Assembly (NCBI GenBank): GCA_016842005.1
Contig: JAENYD010000003.1
Span: 62,001-126,000, forward strand
Source: Clostridium thermobutyricum
Lineage (GTDB): Bacteria; Bacillota; Clostridia; Ch29
Length of the DNA stretch: 64,000 nucleotides
Direction of reading: 5' to 3'
Shown here: positions 1 through 10,185 of the stretch, one piece after another
Layout of the letters: every line of letters begins with the position of its first letter
Numbering within the stretch: the stretch's first letter is position 1
Position numbers and translations under genes: made by a program
The notes under the pieces: model-generated
What the model saw: the letters and a program-made list of their open reading frames with translations, nothing else
Database searches by the model: none
Told to the model about the DNA's origin: nothing

Positions 1-2
1 TG

Positions 3-287
3 GGCTTCGGGCACCTGAATGCAATTGTGACAGGGGTCATGGCTGCCCGGTCCGTAGCCGGAGGCAAAGATTATGAGAAGCTTCTGAAGGGCATTCTGAA
101 GAACCTCAGGTGGAGGCTTGAATTCAGAAAGCTGTTCAATACCCTGGATGACAGGGATTATGACCGGCTGATAACTGCGATCGGACTGCCGGGGATAAGG
201 CATCTGCTGTATCATACCAACTTTAACGTTTTCAAATATGGCTCGCTGGCGATTAGACTGCTGTCCGGGGATAATAAACTGACATAG
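3..287 (+). CDS. C-terminal fragment of a probable FAD-dependent oxidoreductase (truncated by window start)
   Basis: Frame open from base 3 (GFGHLNAIVTGVMAARSVAGGKDY...), resembles the C-terminus of FAD-dependent oxidoreductases. Confidence 0.5.
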   Translation, partial: GFGHLNAIVTGVMAARSVAGGKDYEKLLKGILKNLRWRLEFRKLFNTLDDRDYDRLITAIGLPGIRHLLYHTNFNVFKYGSLAIRLLSGDNKLT

Positions 288-293
288 GGACAA

Positions 294-1451
294 TCAGCTT
301 ATGGATTTAGGGCTTTTTTCAGTCTTTGACCTGAGGGTTGAGATTAAAAGAAGAAGGGCAGGGATTACGAACGAAACAGTCAGGCTGAAAAAGGGGAAGA
401 TGGTTTGTATATACCGGTTGATGCCTGCTATATTGTCCGCCGAGGCTATGGAAAGGACGATAATAAGCACTCCGGCAGGTATAATCATATACCTGTATGA
501 CCTGAAGCCAAAGAACTGTGATATGGACAGGACAGATACGTAGTAGAAAATCGTAATCTTCAGAAAAATACCTATGGTCCATACCCCTATTATGAGGATA
601 TCCATTTTTTCAATGTACTGTCCCAGCCGGGCCAGCCTTACAAAAAGCAGGGCAGGGAACATAAGGTGTTCTGTGAGCTGGCCGTATACTGCTATGGTAA
701 GGACTCCTGCTTCCATGGCCAGGCCCAGTATTAACACCGCAACAAAGATATTTTTTTTTATCCCCGCCCTGTCACTGACAAAGGGTATCAGCTGGAGAAC
801 CACAACAGCTTCAATGATCCATGCCTGTATCAATATGCTACCCCTGATGGCCGGCTTGATGCCGTCGGCTAAAACCGGAAGAAAGTTCTTGAAATCCATA
901 TTGGGTATGTTAATCAGCGGAATGAATATCAGAATGATCAAGCCGAGGGGGAGAAACAATTCATTTATACGCGCGATTACCTCCAGCCCCATTGTTACCG
1001 CATAGGCGGCCACCATTATTACTACTATGCTGTATACTATCATGGGGGAATCCGGGTTGTACGCAATAAGAAAAAGCTCCCCCAGTTCCCTTGTAACGGT
1101 CCAGGCAGCCATAAGGAAAAAGTATATATAAACAAGTCCTACAGCCTTACCCAGAGGTTTCCCGAGGATATCGCAGGCATATTGCAACAGGGTTTTTTCG
1201 GGATACCTGAGACCCAGCAGCAGGAAGATATAAATTATGACAGTTGCCGCCGCAGTACCCAGTATTACTGATATCCACGCATCGCGCTTTGCCTCCTGGG
1301 CAACGTATGCAGGAAGAAATACATCGATAGTCGCAATCATAAGAACCAGCATCAGGAAAGACAGCTGCAGGGATGAAATTTTCCCTTTCTCCAGCATATG
1401 ACAGGAAACTGTTGTTTTGTTCATGTGCACCATCCTTGTGGTCTTGTTCAA
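294..1451 (-). CDS. GerAB/spore germination permease family protein
   Basis: 385 aa multi-TM protein with GerAB-type features (ISSLQLSFLMLVLMIATIDVFLP..., TRELGELFLIAYNPDSP). Confidence 0.8.
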   Translation of the reverse strand: MNKTTRMVHMNKTTVSCHMLEKGKISSLQLSFLMLVLMIATIDVFLPAYVAQEAKRDAWISVILGTAAATVIIYIFLLLGLRYPEKTLLQYACDILGKPLGKAVGLVYIYFFLMAAWTVTRELGELFLIAYNPDSPMIVYSIVVIMVAAYAVTMGLEVIARINELFLPLGLIILIFIPLINIPNMDFKNFLPVLADGIKPAIRGSILIQAWIIEAVVVLQLIPFVSDRAGIKKNIFVAVLILGLAMEAGVLTIAVYGQLTEHLMFPALLFVRLARLGQYIEKMDILIIGVWTIGIFLKITIFYYVSVLSISQFFGFRSYRYMIIPAGVLIIVLSIASADNIAGINRYIQTIFPFFSLTVSFVIPALLLLISTLRSKTEKSPKSIS

Positions 1452-1836
1452 TCAGTCCTGTCTTCTATTATTTGTCGAAATCCCGGGCGATATTCCCTAA
1501 CTGGAGCAATTAACCCTGTCCAAAATAGAATAGTATTACCAACCCGGATGCCGGGACAGCCAGGACCTTGTCCCTTAGCATCACGTCTTCCCTCCCGCCC
1601 ATCTCACCGGAGCCTGGGCTTCCTCGGGAGTACAAACAAAAAGTACCGTCCCGTTTGTTTCTTTATGTTTTTATTCTTCTTTTGTTCCAGGATTGAAAAT
1701 TTCTTCATGGGAAATTCAACTAAAAATTGTTAAGCCCTTTTGTTTGTGAGTATAATATATGTATAGGCCATACAGCCGTATATAGTCACAAAAATAATTT
1801 TTCCGGTTATTTTGGAGAACTGCTCCCGCTGAAATC

Positions 1837-3597
1837 ATGCTGACAGGGGTGAATGCTTTGAACTGTATGATGGAGTACCAGTGCTGGCTTGACAGCAGTT
1901 ATATTGATGAAGACACCAAGAGAGAACTTATGTCCATAAGGAATGACCCGGGAGAAATTGAGGACAGGTTTTACAGGCATCTTGAGTTTGGGACAGCAGG
2001 GCTGAGGGGTGTAATAGGGGCCGGACTGAACCGGATGAACCGGTATACCGTGGCAAGGACCACCCAGGGCCTGGCCAATTACATAAAGAAATCAGGAGAA
2101 GCTGAAAACGGGGCCAGTGTTGTAATAGCCTATGATTCAAGACATATGTCCGATCAGTTTGCTCTGCAGGCTGCCCTGGTGCTGAACAGGAACGGAATAA
2201 AGACGTATCTTTTCGAGAGCCTGAGGCCTACTCCCGAATTATCCTTTGCAGTAAGAGAACTGAAGGCAACGGCAGGTATAGTGATTACTGCCAGCCATAA
2301 TCCTCCCCAGTACAACGGTTATAAAGTCTACTGGAGGGACGGGGGTCAGATAACCCCGGACAGGGCGGAGGCAATAACAGATGAAATTGATGCCATCACC
2401 GATTTGTCCCAGGCACAAATCATGGAGAGGAACGAAGCTGTTGATAAAGGGCTTCTTGTAATGATCGGCAGGGATATTGACGAGAAGTACACCGAAAAAG
2501 TGGTTTCCCTCTGTCTGAACAGGGAAATGGCAAGGGAGCACGGCAGAAAACTGAATATAGTATATACCCCGCTGTACGGTACCGGTAATAAACCGGTGAG
2601 GGAAGTCCTTCAAAAAGCCGGGTTTGAAGATGTACACGTGGTAGAAGAACAGGAATTGCCGGACCCTGATTTTCCCACTGCCCGGTCTCCAAACCCGGAA
2701 GACCCCGGGGCATTGAGACTGGCCATTGAAAAGGCGGGAAGGATTGGAGCCGATATTGTACTCGGTACCGACCCCGACTGCGACAGGGTGGGTATGGCCG
2801 TCAGGAACAATAAAAATGAATTTGTTGTTCTGACCGGCAACCAGATTGGAGCCCTGCTGGTGGAATATGTACTGTCCCGGAGGGATGAGCTGCGCATTTC
2901 CACCCCCGGAGACGTAATAGTCAAAAGCGTTGTCACCAGCGAGATGGGGAGGGTTATTGGAGCCGCCTTTGGCGTGGATACCGTTGACACCCTTACGGGG
3001 TTCAAATTTATTGCGGAAAAGATTGAAGAGTATTCCCGCAGCGGTGGGAGGAATTTTGTCTTCGGTTATGAAGAGAGCAACGGGTACCTGTACGGTGATT
3101 TTGTGAGGGATAAGGACGGTGTGATAGCCTCCCTTATCATATGTGAAATGGCTCTGTATTACAAGCTTAAAGGGCTTACGGTGTACCAGGCCCTGGAGGG
3201 GCTGTATGAGAAATTCGGCTATTTTGTCGAGGATGTGAAGTCCATAAGGCACGAAGGCAGGGAAGGAGAAGAAAGAATAGGCAGGATAATGGATTATTTC
3301 AGAGACAGCTGGGTCAAAGTGAACAGTAGACTTAACGGCAAAGTGGAAGAAATGAGGGACTACCTCAAGGGCACTTGCTGTTATCCTGCGTCGGGGAAGA
3401 AGGTAAAGGCCGAGCTGCCGACTTCCAATGTCCTGTACTATAAACTGCACAATGGTTGCTGGTTCTGCATCAGGCCCTCCGGTACCGAGCCCAGGATAAA
3501 AATATATTTTTCTGCTGCAGGGAAAACCAGGGCAGAAGCACTGGACAGGTTGAAGTACATGCAGGAAAAAGTTATGGGTATGGTGGATTTTGAGTAG
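1837..3597 (+). CDS. pgcA: phospho-sugar mutase (phosphoglucomutase/phosphomannomutase)
   Basis: TASHNPPQYNGYK active-site motif, GTDPDCDRVG metal-binding loop, FGYEESNGYL, RPSGTEPRIKIY. Confidence 0.93.
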   Translation: MLTGVNALNCMMEYQCWLDSSYIDEDTKRELMSIRNDPGEIEDRFYRHLEFGTAGLRGVIGAGLNRMNRYTVARTTQGLANYIKKSGEAENGASVVIAYDSRHMSDQFALQAALVLNRNGIKTYLFESLRPTPELSFAVRELKATAGIVITASHNPPQYNGYKVYWRDGGQITPDRAEAITDEIDAITDLSQAQIMERNEAVDKGLLVMIGRDIDEKYTEKVVSLCLNREMAREHGRKLNIVYTPLYGTGNKPVREVLQKAGFEDVHVVEEQELPDPDFPTARSPNPEDPGALRLAIEKAGRIGADIVLGTDPDCDRVGMAVRNNKNEFVVLTGNQIGALLVEYVLSRRDELRISTPGDVIVKSVVTSEMGRVIGAAFGVDTVDTLTGFKFIAEKIEEYSRSGGRNFVFGYEESNGYLYGDFVRDKDGVIASLIICEMALYYKLKGLTVYQALEGLYEKFGYFVEDVKSIRHEGREGEERIGRIMDYFRDSWVKVNSRLNGKVEEMRDYLKGTCCYPASGKKVKAELPTSNVLYYKLHNGCWFCIRPSGTEPRIKIYFSAAGKTRAEALDRLKYMQEKVMGMVDFE

Positions 3598-3623
3598 ATT
3601 ACAGGGACTGAAAGGAGAAATCG

Positions 3624-5003
3624 ATGTTGGAGAGGGTCAGACTGGACTATTCCAATCTGCTGGTTGCAGACGAAGGGATAATGGAAGAGATACACGGTAT
3701 CAGGAAACGGATAACCTGTGCTGTGGCAGGGATGCGAAAAAAGAAGGAGAGCAATCTCCAGGGTTTTTTCAGACTGCCCTATCAGACTGAAGAGAAGGAA
3801 GATATAAAGATACATGCCCGCTATATCAAAGAGAATTTCGAAAATTTTGTTGTGGTAGGAATAGGGGGGTCTGCCCTGGGGAACAGGTTTCTTCACAGGG
3901 CTTTGAACCATCCTTATTATAACATGCTTTCATGGGAAGAAAGAAAAGGCTGTCCGAGGATTTTTGTGCTGGACAGTATTGATACCGATTACCTGGCAGG
4001 GCTCCTAGACATACTTGACCTTAAAAAGACCGCTTTTAACATAATAACCAAATCGGGCGGTACCAGCGAGACAATGGCCAATTTCATGGTGATCAGAGAC
4101 CTGCTGGAAAGAATGGTGGGCCGGGAACGGGCGCCAGAACACATAACGGTCACTACCGACAGGGAAAGGGGAAGTCTGCTGAAAATTGCCCGGGAAAAAG
4201 GATACAGGACCTTTTATATACCCCAAAATGTAGGGGGCAGGTATTCGGTTCTGTCTCCCGTGGGACTGTTGTCTGCAGCGGTGAGCGGTATTGATATTGA
4301 CGGACTGCTGGAGGGGGCGTCGGATATGGCTGAGAGATGCAGCAAAGAAAATCCCTTTAACAATCCTGCCCTGCTGGCGGCCATATTCCAGTACCTGGCC
4401 TACAGGAGGGGCAAGAATATCTCGGTTGTCATGCCCTATTCGGAATTCCTGGACGGCTTCGGGGACTGGTACTGCCAGTTGTGGGCTGAGAGCCTTGGCA
4501 AGACCCGGGATGCGGAGTCAACAGGGCAGACACCGGTAAAAGCTGTAGGGGCAAGGGATCAGCATTCCCTGCTCCAGCTGTTCCTGGATGGACCGGATGA
4601 CAAGATATACACCCTGCTGGAGGTGGAGAACAGGGATAGGGATTTTGAAATCCCCCGGCAGGACATGGGGGACAAGGGAGTGAACTATCTTTCGGGTAAT
4701 TCGGTCGGAAAACTGCTGAATTCGGAGTTCCGGGCCACCGGGTATGTACTGACAAAAAGGAAGAGAATGAACTACCGGCTTATCCTGCCGCACATTTCGT
4801 CGAATACCATTGGTCAGCTGGTATTTCTCTATATGTACATGACGGCTTATGCAGGCGAGTTGCTGGGGATAGATGCCTTCAACCAGCCGGCGGTTGAAGA
4901 GGGTAAAACCATTACATACGGACTTATGAACAGGGAAGGTTATGAAGACAGGGCTGAGGAGATGCTGAACTGGGAGAAATCGGTGAAGAGGGTGTATGTA
5001 TGA
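3624..5003 (+). CDS. pgi: glucose-6-phosphate isomerase
   Basis: VVVGIGGSALGNRFLHRAL, TKSGGTSETMANF, QHSLLQLFLDGP motifs; 459 aa. Confidence 0.93.
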   Translation: MLERVRLDYSNLLVADEGIMEEIHGIRKRITCAVAGMRKKKESNLQGFFRLPYQTEEKEDIKIHARYIKENFENFVVVGIGGSALGNRFLHRALNHPYYNMLSWEERKGCPRIFVLDSIDTDYLAGLLDILDLKKTAFNIITKSGGTSETMANFMVIRDLLERMVGRERAPEHITVTTDRERGSLLKIAREKGYRTFYIPQNVGGRYSVLSPVGLLSAAVSGIDIDGLLEGASDMAERCSKENPFNNPALLAAIFQYLAYRRGKNISVVMPYSEFLDGFGDWYCQLWAESLGKTRDAESTGQTPVKAVGARDQHSLLQLFLDGPDDKIYTLLEVENRDRDFEIPRQDMGDKGVNYLSGNSVGKLLNSEFRATGYVLTKRKRMNYRLILPHISSNTIGQLVFLYMYMTAYAGELLGIDAFNQPAVEEGKTITYGLMNREGYEDRAEEMLNWEKSVKRVYV

Positions 5004-5167
5004 TAAAAAGCAGGAGGTGTGGGTTTTGGTGAAGAGACCTGTCTCCCTCTTCTTATTTTACCTTTTTTAAGAGGATATTGGGAAACAAGAGAAAAAGGCT
5101 CAAAAATATTCCAGATTTTGTCGAGGATATAATGAGGAACAAGTTTCACTTTATTGGGGGGTAAGCT

Positions 5168-7300
5168 GTGCCTGAAGATAACAAGGTTTTTGAAAACAAC
5201 CTCAGGAAAAACAATGATATCTTAAGGTTAGTGAACGCTCTTTTGCACATGTCCCTGGAGAATGCCACTCTCGAACACATTATGGCGGAAGCCCTGGATT
5301 CAATTGTTTCAATTCCGTGGCTCCCCTTTGAAAAAGCAGGGAGCATATTTCTGACAGAAGATGAACCCCGTGTTCTGGTACTGAAAAAGGCAATAAATAT
5401 GTCCGGCCGTATCTTTGAAAGGTGTTCCCGGATTCCTTTCGGGACATGTCTATGTGGGAGGGCAGCATCAACCGGACAGATAATCTTTGCTAACAGCAGC
5501 GATCAGGAAATGCTGCAGGATGATGCATCTGTACTCCCCCACAGCCACTGCTGTATTCCGCTGGTATTCAACAAAAAAACCATTGGAGTGGTCAACTTGA
5601 GACTTAGAAAAGGAGCCCGCCTTACCAGAGAGGAAATCAAATCCGTTACCACTATCACCAACACCGTTACTGACGTAATAATCAGGAAACAGATGGAAGA
5701 GGAACTGAACCTCCAAAGGGCTTTTTTCGAACAGCTTTTCGAAAATTCTCCCCAGGCAATTGTTATGGTGGACAATCGTGACAGGATTATCAGCATAAAC
5801 AAAGGTTTCGAGAAGCTCTTCGGCTACTCCTTGGAGGAAACCAGGGACCGTTATATAAACGACCTGGTTGTTCCTTCGGACCTGGTTGAAGAAGCAGAAT
5901 ACATTTCAGGCAGAGTGCTCAAGGGCGAAGTAATGTACAAAGAAACCACCAGGAAATGCAGCGACGGCAGCAGGGTGCATGTTGCCCTGCTTACATATCC
6001 AATAATGGCAAACGGCAGGCAGGTTGGAGTATACGGCATATATAGCGATATTACCGCCCGCAAGCTGATAGAGAAGGCACTGCTTGAAAGTGAAGAACGG
6101 TACCGGATACTGTTTGATTATAATCCTGAAGCTATTTTTGTGCACGACGGAGAAAGGGGTTTGATAGCCAACAACGCCGGCCTTAAATTACTGAAATTAG
6201 AAAATATGGGAGAATTTATAGGAGCGCCCGTAATGGATTTCATACATCCGGATTTCAGGGAAAAAGTAAGAGAAAGGATGAAGCAGGTAGAAAAAGACGG
6301 TAAACCCCTGCCCCGCTTTGAACTGAAATTTATTGGAAAAGACGGCAGTCATGTATATGCAGAAATAAAAACCATACCTTTTTTGTTCAAGGGAAGGAAG
6401 GCTGTAATGAGCCTGGCCCGGGACATTTCTGACCGTAAAAGAGCGGAGGAGCTTCAAAAAAATGTTAAAGAGAAGGAAGAACTGCTGTATGAAGCCTTAA
6501 AATACGAAAAACTGAGAACAGAGTTTTTCGCCAACATCTCCCATGAACTGAGGACGCCACTGACACTCATGTTCAGCGTAGTACAGATGCTGGAACTCTA
6601 CATGGGTGATTACTCTTCATGCAGGAGCGGTGAAAAGGCAAACAAGCATGTAAAAACTTTAAAACAGAATTGCTACCGGTTGCTGAGACTGATTAATAAT
6701 CTGATTGACATAACCAAAATCGACACGGGATATTTTATGATAGAACTGCAGAACCAGGATATTGTCAATATCGTGGAAAACATAGCTCTTTCTGTTGCGG
6801 AGCATCTTGAAAGTAAAGGTATAAAATTAATATTCGATACCGATGTGGAAGAAAAGGTTATCGCTTGTGATGCGGACAAAATAGAAAGGATTATGCTGAA
6901 TCTGCTGTCCAACGGGGCAAAGTTTACCGAAAGGGGTGGGAATATTTCTGTTAATTTGCATGACAGGGGAGATCAGGTGGTTATTTCGGTTAAGGATACC
7001 GGTATCGGTATACCGGAGGACAAACTGGACGAGGTGTTCGAAAGGTTCAGACAGATAGAAAATACCCTGACCAGAACACACCAGGGGAGCGGTATAGGCT
7101 TATCCCTCGTCAAAGCCCTTGTTGAGATGCACGGTGGCAGTATTTCGGTCAAAAGTGAGTACGGGAAAGGAAGCGAGTTTATTATCCAGTTGCCCGCCGT
7201 ATTGGTGGATGGAAAGGATGCAGCATCAATTAAGGATGTAAATAATAAGCACAGTTATATCGAGAGGATCAATATTGAGTTCTCAGAGATATATTCATGA
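5168..7300 (+). CDS. GAF/PAS-domain sensor histidine kinase
   Basis: GTG start; N-terminal GAF-like region, two PAS regions, FFANISHELRTPLTLMFS H-box, DTGIGIPEDKLDEVFERF and GSGIGLSLVKALVEMHGG ATPase motifs. Confidence 0.92.
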   Translation: MPEDNKVFENNLRKNNDILRLVNALLHMSLENATLEHIMAEALDSIVSIPWLPFEKAGSIFLTEDEPRVLVLKKAINMSGRIFERCSRIPFGTCLCGRAASTGQIIFANSSDQEMLQDDASVLPHSHCCIPLVFNKKTIGVVNLRLRKGARLTREEIKSVTTITNTVTDVIIRKQMEEELNLQRAFFEQLFENSPQAIVMVDNRDRIISINKGFEKLFGYSLEETRDRYINDLVVPSDLVEEAEYISGRVLKGEVMYKETTRKCSDGSRVHVALLTYPIMANGRQVGVYGIYSDITARKLIEKALLESEERYRILFDYNPEAIFVHDGERGLIANNAGLKLLKLENMGEFIGAPVMDFIHPDFREKVRERMKQVEKDGKPLPRFELKFIGKDGSHVYAEIKTIPFLFKGRKAVMSLARDISDRKRAEELQKNVKEKEELLYEALKYEKLRTEFFANISHELRTPLTLMFSVVQMLELYMGDYSSCRSGEKANKHVKTLKQNCYRLLRLINNLIDITKIDTGYFMIELQNQDIVNIVENIALSVAEHLESKGIKLIFDTDVEEKVIACDADKIERIMLNLLSNGAKFTERGGNISVNLHDRGDQVVISVKDTGIGIPEDKLDEVFERFRQIENTLTRTHQGSGIGLSLVKALVEMHGGSISVKSEYGKGSEFIIQLPAVLVDGKDAASIKDVNNKHSYIERINIEFSEIYS

Positions 7301-7355
7301 TCAGTGCATAATTCAAAGGTAACTGCATCTGCCCGTCATTGGATATGTAACTGCC

Positions 7356-7649
7356 TTAAGATGCGGATGCCAGTATGGCCAACAGGAGAAATGTAAGAAA
7401 ACCTATACTTGTCAGCTGGTCCACCAGCGTCAGGTATTTTTTCTTTTTTTTTGATGAAAGATTTTGATCGTGCTTAATCATTGCTGTAAGGACATCTTCC
7501 AAGGGACCTGCCGTAATGATGGCCAGGGTTATATATGCCGGCACCCTACTGCCTTTCTTGAGATACAAAAATAAAGAAAGCAGGACGATAACGGTTCCCA
7601 GGACATAATTGAGAAATTTCAGGCCCCCTTCAAGGTCCAGATCCCTCAT
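7356..7649 (-). CDS. small hypothetical membrane protein
   Basis: 97 aa with predicted hydrophobic segments; SD-like AGGAGG before the start on the minus strand. Confidence 0.5.
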   Translation of the reverse strand: MRDLDLEGGLKFLNYVLGTVIVLLSLFLYLKKGSRVPAYITLAIITAGPLEDVLTAMIKHDQNLSSKKKKKYLTLVDQLTSIGFLTFLLLAILASAS

Positions 7650-7861
7650 TGATTAATCCTCCTTTCACAGTGTAATTATTGCCCTGTAAATATATAATAT
7701 GCAGTTTCCCTGTCCATGGATATACAATTGCAGACTTGAAGGCCCGGTTGTTATATGGTAGGATTTGCAGCGGGCCTGCCGTTCTATTATATCTGTCGAT
7801 GTCAAAACCGGTTCTTGATACATATGATGAATTAAGTGTTTTGAGAAGGAGGTGAAATGCT

Positions 7862-8305
7862 TTGTATTGTTATACCGTTGCAAACAGTGTTAATTGTGTT
7901 GTAAGGGAACTGAGATTGTGGTCCGGAATCTCCTCCGAACATCCTGTTTTCCTGAGGACGGTTGCCGGGTTGAGCAGGAAACACTTGAGCAAAAAAATCA
8001 TACAGGATTTGGAAAAATCCGGGCAGAAATTCCGGGACATATATACCTGTGCCGGTGAATATGCGATAAAATGGGAGAAAATGTATTGCTACCCGGCGGA
8101 GGCACAGACATTCATCGGGGAACTGGTAAACTGCCTGCAGAGTTTCCTGGAAGAAATCTGCAGTTTTCTGGAAATACTTAATGAACTGAAGGAATACGGA
8201 AAGCAGGACCGGGTATGGCAGGCCCTTGTGGAACATGTCGGGCAGGAAGAAAAGTATATGCACAGGCTGATGGAGACCCTGATGAGGCAGATAAATATTC
8301 GGTAA
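7862..8305 (+). CDS. DUF2935-like (hemerythrin-type helical) protein, single half-domain
   Basis: 147 aa, TTG start after AAGGAGGTG; VRELRLWSGISSEHPVFLRTVAG pattern typical of DUF2935. Confidence 0.6.
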   Translation: MYCYTVANSVNCVVRELRLWSGISSEHPVFLRTVAGLSRKHLSKKIIQDLEKSGQKFRDIYTCAGEYAIKWEKMYCYPAEAQTFIGELVNCLQSFLEEICSFLEILNELKEYGKQDRVWQALVEHVGQEEKYMHRLMETLMRQINIR

Positions 8306-8407
8306 TTTTTCAATAAAAGAAGAATTTGTGCTATAATTTAAGATGTAATTGTACACAACAGTGCAGAAAATGACCATAATAAAGTTAATTTTTAGGGGGT
8401 CTTATTT

Positions 8408-8923
8408 TTGAAGAGCTATGTGCAGGTGTATACCGGCGATGGCAAAGGAAAGACTACCGCAGCCATTGGCCTTGCAATAAGGGCTGTGGGTGCGGGTCTT
8501 AAAGTGTTTATCGGGCAGTTTGTAAAAAATATGTATTATAATGAATTAAAACCGCTGCAGAAGTTTTATCCCAACATAGTAGTCAAACAATACGGAAGAA
8601 GTTGTTTCATATACAATGACCCTGTCGAGGAAGACATTCAGGCTGCCCGAAAGGGTTTTGAAGAGATTGAAAGAGTGATTAAGTCGGAGGAATATGACAT
8701 TGTAATACTGGATGAGGCGAACATCGCCATGCATTATAAACTCATCCCTGTAGAAGATTTCATCAGACTGATTGATGAAAGACCTGAGGGTGTGGAACTT
8801 GTTTTTACAGGCAGGAGGGCTCCCGTCCGCCTCCTTGAAAAGGCGGACCTCATTACTGAAATGAAAGAAGTCAGACATTATTACAGCCAGGGGATAGAAG
8901 CCCGGGAAGGCATTGAAAAATAG
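8408..8923 (+). CDS. cobO: cob(I)yrinic acid a,c-diamide adenosyltransferase
   Basis: VYTGDGKGKTTAAIGLAIRAVGAG P-loop, DIVILDEANIAMHYKLI; TTG start. Confidence 0.9.
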   Translation: MKSYVQVYTGDGKGKTTAAIGLAIRAVGAGLKVFIGQFVKNMYYNELKPLQKFYPNIVVKQYGRSCFIYNDPVEEDIQAARKGFEEIERVIKSEEYDIVILDEANIAMHYKLIPVEDFIRLIDERPEGVELVFTGRRAPVRLLEKADLITEMKEVRHYYSQGIEAREGIEK

Positions 8924-8927
8924 TCAG

Positions 8928-9953
8928 TCAGATAATATAGTCTATTGAACAGTCCGGGAAAGCCTCCCGGAGTTTTTCTGTGAAATATGTGTGTATTTCC
9001 TCCATTGCATCCGGCGGGTAGACGTATTTTCCGTAACCGAACTGGCCGTACTTGAATTTGCGCTCATTTTCCTCCATGGGAAGGGTGGTGCCCGGGAAAA
9101 CTTCCATTATGGTTTTCTTGGCCCTTGATGTAAACCTGTGGGAGATAACCTCGAACCGGATATGGCGGCTGCCGGCATCCACAAGCTGGTTCTGGAGTTC
9201 ATTTATCATATCGGCATAGCGTTCTTCCCACCGGTCAAACAGTATTACGGGACCGATGATGAACCCCAGGGGATAACCGGCCAGGGCTATTTTTCTTGCA
9301 GCCTCTATCCTTCTATTCAGGCTGGGGGTGAAGTGTTCATATTCTTTTATGACCGGGCCGGCATTTATACTGAACCGGACAGTTGTCCTGTTATTATGGT
9401 GGATGTCCAGGAGGCTGTCAATATCGGTGTATTTGGTTACAAATCTGAACCTGCCCGATTCCTGTCCGGCAAAAAAGCCAATGGTATCAGCCAGTGCTCC
9501 CGTATAGGGTTCAACAGGAACAGGATCGGAAGTGGCTGCCCCTTCAAAAACAGTGATGTCCGGTTTTCTTTGCACAATGTATCCGGCAGCGCTTCTCAGT
9601 ATTTCGTCAATGTTGACATATATCCTGATATAAGGCTTTTTGCCGAACCGGGTGTTCAGGTAACAGTATTCACATTTACCCATACAGCCGGTAACAAGGG
9701 GAAGCTGGTAGTGGGCAGAGGGTTTGCAGGTCTCAAATTTCAGGGTTTTTCTCACACCAACCACCAGCGTGTTTTTCCCTTCTTCATATGCTTTTTCAGG
9801 AGTGCTTCCGGGTATTCCGGTTACCCTGTTGTGGGACCTGAGTAAATGCAGCTCTATGTCTGTTCTTTTGCTGAATATGTCCATCATCTTTTTACCCATG
9901 GGATAATCAAGGGCATCTCTTTCAAAGAATACTCTTTTGGGTGCAAAAGCCAT
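8928..9953 (-). CDS. splB: spore photoproduct lyase (radical SAM)
   Basis: GCMGKCEYCYLNT radical SAM CxxxCxxC motif, FIGPVILFDRWEERYADM; 341 aa. Confidence 0.93.
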   Translation of the reverse strand: MAFAPKRVFFERDALDYPMGKKMMDIFSKRTDIELHLLRSHNRVTGIPGSTPEKAYEEGKNTLVVGVRKTLKFETCKPSAHYQLPLVTGCMGKCEYCYLNTRFGKKPYIRIYVNIDEILRSAAGYIVQRKPDITVFEGAATSDPVPVEPYTGALADTIGFFAGQESGRFRFVTKYTDIDSLLDIHHNNRTTVRFSINAGPVIKEYEHFTPSLNRRIEAARKIALAGYPLGFIIGPVILFDRWEERYADMINELQNQLVDAGSRHIRFEVISHRFTSRAKKTIMEVFPGTTLPMEENERKFKYGQFGYGKYVYPPDAMEEIHTYFTEKLREAFPDCSIDYII

Positions 9954-10185
9954 TATTATACCTCCCTGTGTGCATCAATACATATATTATCCTGCATAAT
10001 GACAGAAAATATAGCAGTGACATCAAAGATCCGATGTCTGTCTGATGAACAGGAGAAAACAGTACTATATATTTATACAGAAAGGAGAGGCCTCTGGAAC
10101 AGAGGATTGTCACCGCTCTTTTGTTTCCATATTCCAGGAAGCCAGGGGCGGGTATGGCTGTAATGGCTGCAAGTTCCTTGATTGT

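Noticed and set aside
2239-3450. 403-aa minus-strand ORF antisense to pgcA
   Set aside because: Shadow ORF: low-complexity translation with no recognisable domain, fully overlapped by a strongly supported phospho-sugar mutase.
7857-7904. ATG at 7857 with perfect SD opening a 15-codon ORF
   Set aside because: The SD also fits the TTG at 7862 for the DUF2935-like gene; a separate leader peptide is possible but unsupported.
8305-8408. Cobalamin riboswitch upstream of cobO
   Set aside because: The ~100-nt gap is AT-rich with no B12-box-like sequence and is too short.
9138-9845. 235-aa + strand ORF
   Set aside because: Antisense shadow of splB.
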